Shown in pieces: positions 21,201 to 27,824 of a stretch of DNA of 27,824 bases; positions within the stretch are counted from its first letter, which is position 1, and each line of letters opens with the position of its first letter. The DNA lies in the NCBI GenBank assembly GCA_036897625.1, contig JAYMTA010000495.1, positions 1 through 27,824 of the forward strand, read 5' to 3'. The notes below the pieces were generated by a model. The model ran no database searches. It saw only the letters and a program-made list of their open reading frames with translations, and was not told the DNA's origin. A program made the translations under genes and the position numbers. The DNA comes from Pelargonium cotyledonis. Its lineage: Eukaryota > Streptophyta > Magnoliopsida > Geraniales > Geraniaceae.

Positions 21201-21579
21201 CTCCTGAATCAATCTCTTTAAAGTTTCATGAGAGGTGATCAATATTGTGTACGTTAGAGTTTATACTTTTGGCATCAACCTTTTGCTTATGATTATGGTT
21301 TAGAAGGATGCTATGCCAGAGTTTAAATTTGACAGACGCACTGTGATGTCTAAATAAATAGCTTGGGGTGTTCCGAGTACTTAAATAACGGTTCATGTGG
21401 TGTTTTAGCAAGAAGTGTCTTCATATACTCAAATATGTTGTGTGACTAATATTTTCAAAATTATGTTGCAGTTCCTGGACCAAGCAGAGTACTTGAAAGG
21501 AATTAGCGTTTACGAGTCAATAATCAAATCTTATGCTTCCTATGTCGATCGCACCAAAGGATCCAAAGACGAGTTGTAA
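15205..21579 (+). CDS. Aminoacylase-1-like M20 metallopeptidase with signal peptide and KDEL (5 exons)
   Basis: Hydrolyses N-acyl L-amino acids (ACY1 family, M20 zinc peptidases; inferred from family). Exons 15205-15796, 16731-16993, 19132-19269, 20108-20347, 21472-21579; 1341 nt, 446 aa, phases 1,0,0,0, all GT-AG. Residues 11-22 are a hydrophobic core (TTFLLLLSLLTF) followed by a Ser/Thr-rich stretch, which looks like a cleavable signal peptide. Zinc and catalytic motifs: SHTDVVP (H102, D104), ARGSQD (D135), PDEEIGG (E169/E170), VVLDEG (D196) and HDHNE (407-411). The dimer-domain motif GAPGHG is in exon 2. The protein ends SKDEL, an ER-retention signal, and has two N-glycosylation sequons (N45-T-S, N327-M-T). 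Family membership is firm; the ER-lumen location is inferred from the two terminal signals. No convincing TATA box was seen upstream. Confidence 0.96.
15768..16265. repeat. Tandem duplication of the exon 1 end plus donor in ACY1-like intron 1
   Basis: Exon end TTGAATATTGGTGTCGTGCTCGACGAGG/GTAATGATTTG (15768-15807) recurs as ATAAATTTTGGTGTTGTGCTTGAAGAGG/GTAATTTGGTA (16098-16136). The intron sequence after each also corresponds (CAAATTTGCTCTG.../CAAGTTTGATTCT..., CTCAAGTTTTGTCCATTTG/CTCAAATTTTACCCATTTG). The offset is about 330 bp. The copy keeps a GT donor and decodes as FGVVLEEG in place of IGVVLDEG. Confidence 0.75.
16574..16644. repeat. Short tandem repeat (about 35 bp, two copies) in ACY1-like intron 1
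   Basis: TAGAACTTTCAATTTGTGTTTGAAGTTGAAT occurs twice in a row just upstream of exon 2. Confidence 0.85.
17041..18780. repeat. Degenerate tandem array, about 310-bp unit, ACY1-like intron 2
   Basis: The marker ATTTGTCCACTTTGT occurs near 17071, 17380, 17697 and 18299. Each is followed by TCAACTTTCAGTTT-like, TTCTCTAGAACACGACACTG-like, TTTTGTTGTAAATGG and CTTGTAGTTGGTG blocks. The last interval is enlarged by the MITE at 17934-18217. This explains most of the 2138-bp intron. Confidence 0.75.
17934..18217. mobile_element. Stowaway-type MITE in ACY1-like intron 2
   Basis: Left end CTCCCTCCGAAATAAGTGTC after TA (17932-17933); right end GACACTAATTTTGTGACAGAGTGAG before TA (18218-18219). 284 bp. 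It interrupts the series of degenerate 310-bp repeats in this intron. Confidence 0.8.
19382..19945. mobile_element. ACACGA-word element with intact left end, ACY1-like intron 3
   Basis: Starts TAGAGCTGGCAGTTTGTG and then shares GACACGAAATAAGCGTGTTTG, GTTGTGACATGCGC and CATGTTGGCTCATATAG with the copy in GluRS intron 12, in the same orientation. The right end is decayed (AAATTGCC near 19937). About 560 bp; ends of YARNG form suggest hAT. Confidence 0.6.
20544..20900. mobile_element. Third ACACGA-word element, ACY1-like intron 4
   Basis: Starts TAGAGCTGGCAATTTATGTG and contains many ACACGA/TCGTGT words (GACACGATTATGAACATGACAC, TTTAACACGA, GTGTTGGGCGTGTTGTGCGTG). No recognisable right terminus; the right boundary is approximate. 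Confidence 0.55.
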
Positions 21580-22439
21580 GGCGACGCTATGGCCGTCAAA
21601 CGAGGATATCGTGCTTGGAAGTGAGTTCGATTGTAATATAAGGGATATCTAGCTGATTTGATATTCTTAATAATGTACCTTAAGAATAGAAATGTGCATA
21701 GAAAGAATTCGATCAGGAACTATTTTGGTGCAGAATATCCCAAGTTTCTTGATTTATTACATTTTCCGAAGAAATGGAAAATTTTCTATAACTAAATAGG
21801 GTCTTACTCTATTTGGGGCAAGTAGTTTAAGACGTTTGGTCTCTTGGAGGTTTTAAGTTCGAGTCTACTTAAGATGTCGTTGGGAGCAAACTTCATCGTG
21901 GAAATGATGGTAAAGATTAGGATACCTAATCACAATCCTTTGTTTCTCTACATGTGCCACATGCTTTGCAATCTCCACATATTTGAAGGGTGTTTTGGAT
22001 CCTAATAGTCTTCTCCCTAAGCTCATGATATCAAACACAATTGCTAGTTTTCTTGCTATGGAATGGAAGCGAGTTTTCCTCCTGTTCCCCCTTCTAGATA
22101 TTGCAACACGACGCGTCTGTAACATAGCCCTCAAGGACCAATCTATGAACCATCGTGTTTAGCTACGTATTGATCTCGGTTATTCATGGGCGCGAGCTAT
22201 CTCCTAAACTAAAAGCATGGATCCCGTTGTGCACTTCGATCCAGCTACATCCCCCTCTGGCAATCATTCATGACTTCTGATTTCTCCAGTTTCCTTTCAT
22301 CTTTGATCACTCACGTAAATATTTTATAGTGGAATGTAAGTTCCTACATCTTCGGATTTTAATTTTAGAATTTGTTTTGCAGCGTGTAACGCTTGCTCAA
22401 ATCTCACTAAGCATCTATGCAAACCAACTCCGCAACCTC
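21580..22439. other. 3' flank of the ACY1-like gene
   Basis: The first roughly 100 bp should be 3' UTR (AATAATGTACC at about 21670 could serve as a weak polyadenylation signal). An open minus-strand frame of 89 codons (21865-22134) is rich in Arg and His and matches nothing I know; it may belong with the retroelement debris at 22440-22743. Confidence 0.45.
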
Positions 22440-22743
22440 AACCTCGCCCGACACACCCCAAAGTGTAAACCACGAGTGGACGACCATGCCAATCCATATT
22501 TGTAAGCCTATCAACCACTTGGTTGTATTCTCGGTTGTCATGAGTAACTATGATCCGCCAGCTCCTATCCAAAAGATGTCGAATGTCCGTGTTCACCATC
22601 TAACCTCCATACTATGTATCAACAATGAGCTTGACCCCTGGCTCCGAATCAACAACCGCCATAACTTTCCTCCAACCCTCCGATCAAGCTAAATAGAGGC
22701 ATGCTCGAAGACCTTCAAGCTCGGCGATAAATGTTGTACAAAT
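22440..22743 (-). pseudogene. Decayed RNase H (RVT_3-type) fragment of a retroelement
   Basis: Reading the minus strand from 22743, the frame gives FIAELEGLRACLYLA, WRKVMAVVDSEPGVKLIVD, a break, then IRHLLDRSWRIIVTHDNRE and NQVVDRLTNM. This order (AELEGL, a hydrophobic strand with VDSE in place of the usual E(S/T)DS, then a strand and HDNRE...D) matches RNase H domains of plant LINEs and related RVT_3 proteins. Several stops break it. Neighbouring DNA showed no reverse-transcriptase core. Confidence 0.65.
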
Positions 22744-23197
22744 ACTACGAATTACCTTTACTAGCATCACCTACCTCGATATATTTGCCACTAGCACTTA
22801 TTAATTTATGGTGCAAACGCAAAATTGATCATATATATTACAAACACGACAAATTATAATTCAACCAAGTTTTTAAAAAAATAGTATTATTGACATGTCA
22901 TATCTCAATTATTGATACGTCATTTTATACAGTAAAAAAATAATAGTATTCGAGACATATAATAGTACTCATTTTTGTTTTCATGTGACGTATTATGATG
23001 CTGAACTATACTGAGTTTTTTTAATAAGAAAGTTTCATATGATCCTTATGAATTTGTCACTTAAAGCACATGATTTCGTAGAAAATATTTTTAAAGCCGA
23101 TGACAATCACAAACTTTCCTAAACATGTTTGTAAAATCATACCTGAAAATACATTCTATTTCACACGCATTACTTGTGATTTGTTATATCATTATAG
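22744..23197. other. AT-rich spacer, nothing recognised
   Basis: No frame, repeat or RNA gene that I can support. Confidence 0.6.
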
Positions 23198-23506
23198 GGA
23201 AAATTAAATATACTTACACTGTACTTTACACCTTTTACACATACCTACCCTAAACTTTAGTTTGTAACTATTGGCTACTTTGTACTATGTCAGATAACTT
23301 TTCGTCCACTATTTCTATCAAAGTTAACAGAATTTGGCTACCGAAAGGGAATATTTTTGAAATACTCCGTTAACTTTGACGGAAATAGTGAACGGAAAGT
23401 TATCTGACGTAGTATAGTATAGTCAATAGTTACAAACTAAATTTCAGGATAAGTACGTGTAAAAAATGTAAAGTACAATGTGGATATGTGTAATATTCCT
23501 TTCATT
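23198..23506. mobile_element. Foldback MITE in the ACY1-DUF89 spacer
   Basis: About 130-bp arms: left CACTGTACTTTACACCTTTTAC...TTTAGTTTGTAACTATTGGCTA...CAGATAACTTTTCGTCCACTATTTC..., right the inverted complement (GAAATAGTGAACGGAAAGTTATCTGACG...TAGTTACAAACTAAATTTC...GTACAATGTGG). The central loop is about 30 bp. No transposase; target duplication not resolved. Confidence 0.75.
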
Positions 23507-23742
23507 ATAAATACCAAATACGTATAGAAAATAACATAAATGAAATAAATCACATATATAGGAATAGTATCATGAAATTTTGAATCCACCAATATTAACG
23601 TGTTAGTTGTGTCATGTCGTATCAGTTCGTTCATAACTAAATTGTGCAATTTAACTCTTCTAATAATTGGGTCGGACTTGAATAAACTCAGTTATAGTTT
23701 TAAATTTTTAATTCGCAGTATGAACCCAATTTGTCAATCTAC

Positions 23743-23750
23743 TATAAAAA
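23743..23750 (+). promoter_or_regulatory. TATA box candidate for the DUF89 gene
   Basis: TATAAAAA lies 311 bp before the ATG at 24061. A start of transcription about 30 bp downstream would give a leader of roughly 285 nt, rich in CT and CAA, typical of plant 5' UTRs. Not tested against transcripts. Confidence 0.45.
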
Positions 23751-23793
23751 CAAGGAAAAAAAAAAAAAAAGTTTGAAAGCAAAGCCAAAATTG

Positions 23794-23874
23794 ATGAGTG
23801 AAGATAAAAAAAGGGGACAAGTAGAGATTTCGTTAGGAAGTGGTGTTGCTTTTATTGATTTTGCTTTGTCTTAA
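23794..23874 (+). other. Possible upstream ORF in the DUF89 leader
   Basis: ATG at 23794 opens a 26-codon frame ending in TAA at 23872-23874, before the main ATG. The start is preceded by AATTG and followed by A, so the context is not strong. It is in the transcript only if transcription starts near the TATA box at 23743. The peptide begins MSEDKKRGQVE; I recognise no conserved uORF family. Confidence 0.3.
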
Positions 23875-24060
23875 GAAACAAACAATAACCCAATTCTCTC
23901 AACCTCTCATCACTTCCCTCCAATCGACAATCGCCAATCGCCACCCAATTTTCTTCTCTTCTTCTTCTTCCACATTCGTTGTCACTGAAGCAATCAACAG
24001 AAGAAGCTCACAGAAACACCCATCAAAGAGACGAGCAAGAGCAAGAGCAACTGTAGAAAA

Positions 24061-27000
24061 ATGGAGAGCGCCTCGGAATTGGTGCCATTTCCGTTGCTGA
24101 TGACGCCGATCGAATCCAACTACAGAGCCTGCACCATTCCCTACAGATTTCCCTCCGACAATCCCAAGAAGGCCACTCCTACCGAGATCTCTTGGCTCGA
24201 TCTCTTCCTCAATTCCATCCCATCTTTCAAGTAACTTTTCTTCTTTGGTGGGTTCTTTCCAATTTCGAGTTTTTAGTTTCTGGGTCTGCGTATTTGTCTG
24301 TTTTCTGTGATGGGTCTAGTGGTATTTTAGTTTTGGTGTCTTGTGTTGCTGTGTTGGAGATCTTAGATAGATGACTAGAGAAAATGGGTAAGATGCTGTT
24401 AGGTCTGTGTGGTTCTGGTTGTTTCGTTTCGAGGATTTGGTTTGATGCTTGGAAAATATGTAACAAGTGAAATGGTATAGATGTGTAGAAGCTACTTGAT
24501 CATTTGCATAATATTGTAGAAGTTGTGGCATCACAATTGCTAGTTTTTGTGTTAAACCTTGTAAAGTTGTAGTCTTGACAAAGTAGATGCTGCAGCTTGT
24601 TTGATACTTCTCCTAAGTTGTAGCTTTTGTTTAGATTCCGGTTACAAACATCATTTGATTGTTTTTTCCTATTGTGCTTGTGTTTACAGTCTTTGTTCAA
24701 TTCCCATTACTAGCACAAGTCTGATTTGGTACTTATCCGCCAACATGACTCTTGGTTGCTTAAGCCTAGTTTGAACAATCTATGATGCATTCCAATACCA
24801 CTTCATGGCTGTTGGCAGACAGAATCAAAGGGCCTTTAACTAACTGTCGCATCCTCTTACAGATATTATTGGGTACAAATCTATTTTGTCATTTTGTGTT
24901 TTCGCGTTAGTGAAATTCCCAAGTGGGATGTTGCTGAAGTCATTAAAAGCTATCACTTAGCCAACCTATACACAACTGGTTCTTGTCTTGTGTGAAGGCC
25001 AGTTTTCATTTCTCTTCATAACACTTTTAGGACTTCTGTATTGTACATTAGTGAGGAGCAGAGGAAAGTCAAAATATTTTGTACTTTGTCAACTTCGTTT
25101 TTCAAGTTTCAAGATGTGAGCTTTTCTAGGGACTTCGTGCAAGTTCAAGTTTTTCAAAAGTACATTGAACATTTATCATGTCGCTTTGATGTGAAGCGGT
25201 TGGCCATTCACCATTTAAAGTTTTGCTGTTTTAACTGTAACATAGGTTTCTTACCTTCTTATTCTTCCACTCTTTGCAATGAGTTATTATGCAGCTTGTA
25301 TTATGTGATATTGTGATGCCAAGGGTTCATTAGCATTAGCAATTGCCTTTCTCCCGTAGACCTCATGTTCTTCAACTACAATCTATCATATGTTCCATTA
25401 TTTATGTTAAAATTATCTCATATTGAAAGAATGTGAAGTTTGAGACTACTTGATATACTAGTTGAGCTATCCACATAGTAGGTTAAGCTTTAAAGTTGAA
25501 GTAAAGTTAACATAATATTAGAGTTGGTTTGGTCTGGGCCTAATGAATCGTTTATGTTTCCTTTATGTTAATCCTTGGTCCACGGGCAAGATCAGTTGCA
25601 TGTTGTTGAACTTGCACATGAGGGGGAGTGTTAAAGTATCCCACATTGAAAGAATGTGAAGTTTGAGATCATTTGATACACTAGTACAGCCCTCTACATA
25701 ATAGATTAGACTCTTGGGTTGAAGTAAAATTTAACAATTTCATGTATTCATAGGTTTATGCTCAAGTTCTGTAATCCATTGATCTGTTTTTCAAACTTAT
25801 TTTGATCAATGGGAAATCATATGGTTGAAAACCAATCTCTCTCTCTCTCTCTCTCTCATACAAGTCTTGTGCTTGCTTTACAAACTTTCTACTTTATAGT
25901 TTACAGTTTGAATATGGGCTATAATAATGATTTTATTTAATAATAAGTTGATATCCTTGTTATCTATCAGCTTCATTTTTATTTTTTTTAATAAGCATAT
26001 CAACTTCATTTGTTACTATTAACTTGATGTAGGAAACGAGCCGAGAGTGATACTACAGTTCCTGATGCTCCTGTGAGAGCTGAGAAATTTGCTCAAAGGT
26101 AGTACTATTTATACTTTTGTAACCTGTCTTATTGCACACACAAACTCTTGTTTTTAGCTAGATTTTTTCATTTACTAATCATAATGAGATGCATTTGATG
26201 AAGCAATGATGTTATAAACGTACGATTTATAACTACTCTTGTTGATTTCATAGGAGTCCTGGCTGATCTTATTGATTTTAATTTGCTAAGTTTAGATTTT
26301 TGCATCTCTTCATCTGCCTACTGCTATGGTCACTACTTGTACAGATAGTACTCTGTCTGTGTGTAATGTTTTTAATTTGCTTAGGAGTACCGAGACATAC
26401 TGCTTGTTACCTTGCTAGAAACTAAGCCTTTTCATTTCATTTGAAATTTGATTATCGTACTTCTGCTTTCTATGAGTTCCTTGGAGCAGCAAAATATGAG
26501 AGGCACCTTGCAACTACCAAAATTATGTAGAGCAGACCTTTCCAACTATACACATAATATCTGAGAAGTGGTATTGCATAATGAAAATGAGTGAGTCTAA
26601 TGGAACCCATAGAGCTCCATAGTGGGTGTTAAAGTAGAATTTCAAATTACAATGCAAAGCACTCGCTCTATTGATTAGTTTTGCTTGAAGTTGAAGATAA
26701 ATGGTGGCTTTCTGCATCTAATTTGGAAAGAAGCTAATAATTTTTCTTTTATCCAAACTGAAAGGAGGATAATTGTAATTTAAGCTCCTGTTGTTCACTT
26801 TGATAAAAAGAAAAAATTATCTGTAGGAGTCTAATATATGTAATTTAATTGCAGTGATTGTTTCTTGCAGTTTGTTTTCGAGAATCATTCATTCAGTATT
26901 GCTTCTTGTTTGTGTAGGTATGCTGAATTACTCGAGGACTTCAAAAAGGACCCTGAAAGTCATGGTGGCCCACCTGATTGCATTGTAAGCAAATTCACAG

Positions 27001-27148
27001 ATGCGCCTATTCATTATCATTTTACAAGACACAATCTGATTGTTTTGGTCCTCTTGGGAACTTTTGTGGATGCCCCCAGCTTCTCTGCAGACTTCGGGAG
27101 CAAATTCTCAGGGAATTGGGATTTAAAGATATATTCAAAAAAGTCAAG
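24061..27148 (+). CDS. DUF89 / damage-control phosphatase-like protein, 5' part (PANK2-type C-terminal domain family), partial
   Basis: N-terminal 124 codons of a plant DUF89 (ARMT1-like) protein resembling Arabidopsis At2g17340, a stand-alone relative of the C-terminal domain of plant PANK2. Known family role: metal-dependent phosphatase acting on 4'-phosphopantetheine and its damaged forms. Exons 24061-24230, 26033-26098, 26918-26984 and 27080-27148, with phases 2,2,0,0; all introns are GT-AG. The protein starts MESASELVPFPLL; recognisable family blocks are NYRACTIPYRFPSD, ISWLDLF, DAPVRAEKFA, PESHGGPPD and LLCRLREQILRELGF. The catalytic Asp/Asn metal-binding residues of the family lie further downstream and are not in the window. 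After the donor at 27149 I found no further exon before the edge, so the gene continues to the right. The ATG context is GAAAAATGG, preceded by a CT-rich leader. Confidence 0.92.
25405..25736 (+). mobile_element. TRIM (miniature LTR retrotransposon) in DUF89 intron 1
   Basis: Two direct 108-bp LTRs (25405-25512 and 25629-25736) start TGTTAAA and end TTAACA. A 116-bp internal part carries a PBS-like TAATATTAGAGT (25513-25524, compare TGGTATCAGAGC for initiator tRNA-Met) right after the left LTR and a polypurine tract GAGGGGGAG (25620-25628) right before the right LTR. Flanks ATTTA (25400-25404) and ATTTC (25737-25741) give a 4/5 target duplication. The LTRs are roughly 80% identical by eye, so it is old. 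Confidence 0.8.
25836..25857. repeat. (TC)n microsatellite in DUF89 intron 1
   Basis: Eleven TC repeats, about 100 bp downstream of the TRIM element. Confidence 0.95.
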
Positions 27149-27475
27149 GTATGTGCTAATTTTTCATGTTGTCTTTCATATGATGAATCTAAGGAGTTAT
27201 CTTCTAATGGGTTGATGGAAAGATAAAATAACCTGACCATGAGATGACAGCCAAAATGATAAAGCTTGGAAGAAATAATAATTGCAAGATTTTTTTTTGT
27301 ACCATTTGACATTTCCAAGAAATCACGTGTAAAACAAAAGGAAAGGGCGGTGTACCCGCATGTGAATACTCACAGTTCTTCACCATCAACATGGAGCATA
27401 GAAAATATATCATTGGGGGACATTTTTGGTACTGAAATTCTAGCTAGATGCCAGAATCAATGGTTAGCATGTGCC

Positions 27476-27703
27476 TAGAGCCGGCATTTCAGGTTTTGGG
27501 TCGGGCTGAAAAGGCCTAACCCTGCGTGTTTTGGGCCCATGTTTCACATATAAAATGTGCGGGTTGCCCGATCCAATGTGCAATTTTCCCACGGTAAGCC
27601 CGACCCAAGAATTAATTGGGAGCATTTTATGCAACCCGAACCTACAAAAATGTGGGACATATTTCGGGTGCCCCCGGGTTCAGGTTCAAATTTCCAGCTC
27701 TTG
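27476..27703. mobile_element. Related GGGTCGGG-type element in DUF89 intron 4
   Basis: Starts TAGAGCCGGCATTTCAGG and ends AAATTTCCAGCTCTT, an imperfect inverted repeat. Interior words are GGGTCGGGCTG, CCCGACCC and CGGGTTCAGG. I did not find a matching 8-bp target duplication. Confidence 0.5.
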
Positions 27704-27712
27704 TGTGTATGC

Positions 27713-27812
27713 ATAGTTATTTATGGCGTAAGGTGCACAATGGCGCAAGCCCCTTTTGGAGCCACGGCGCATGGCACGTGCCTTTTGAAAATAAGGCGCT
27801 TATAACTATTTG
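27713..27812. repeat. Short inverted repeat with GCGC-rich core near the right edge
   Basis: TAGTTATTTATGGCGTAAGG on the left and ATAAGGCGCTTATAACTA on the right are imperfect inverted complements around a GGCGCAAG/GGCGCATGGCACG core. Looks like a small foldback element; boundaries approximate. Confidence 0.4.
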
Positions 27813-27824
27813 ACTTAGGCTAAA

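Noticed and set aside
25041-25316. 91-aa frame in DUF89 intron 1
   Set aside because: Cys/Phe-rich random-looking translation inside a well-defined intron; no motif.

Overview
This is a piece of nuclear genome from a flowering plant, almost certainly a eudicot. Three intron-rich genes with GT-AG splice sites encode proteins that match plant families, the intergenic DNA is AT-rich, and Stowaway, hAT-like and TRIM elements of plant type fill the introns and spacers. I cannot name the species. LAYOUT: 1-3131 is gene-poor and holds a (TAA)n tract, a 220-bp tandem duplication and a possible remnant of a LINE-type ORF. 3132-12449 (minus) is the organellar glutamyl-tRNA synthetase, reconstructed as 13 exons and 566 aa. 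12450-15204 is the spacer between two divergent genes and is full of terminal-inverted-repeat elements. 15205-21579 (plus) is an aminoacylase-1-like M20 peptidase, 5 exons and 446 aa, with an N-terminal signal peptide and a C-terminal KDEL. 21580-24060 is spacer with a decayed RNase H fragment, a foldback MITE and a TATA box. 24061 to the right edge (plus) is the 5' part (4 exons, 124 codons) of a plant DUF89 / 4'-phosphopantetheine phosphatase-like gene that continues outside the window. All exon joins were checked by phase and by continuity of the protein family. HOW THE GENES RELATE: they are independent housekeeping genes, not a pathway or cluster. They are organellar Glu-tRNA charging, N-acyl amino acid hydrolysis (probably in the ER lumen) and metabolite damage control or CoA-related dephosphorylation. 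MOST UNUSUAL ITEMS: (1) a roughly 1.15-kb decayed coding sequence of unrecognised origin on the minus strand inside intron 2 of the synthetase. It sits in a Stowaway-type MITE and is bounded by an 82-bp direct duplication. (2) A signal peptide plus KDEL on the aminoacylase. (3) A 141-nt synthetase intron that is stop-free and in frame. (4) A decayed tandem copy of the aminoacylase exon 1 end, with an intact-looking splice donor, inside intron 1. (5) A 332-bp TRIM retroelement whose primer-binding site differs from the canonical one only by C-to-T/G-to-A type changes. (6) Several elements sharing TAGAGCTGGCA-like ends, and a second pair of hAT-like elements with CAATG ends, one of which has part of its end copied into the flank in inverted order.
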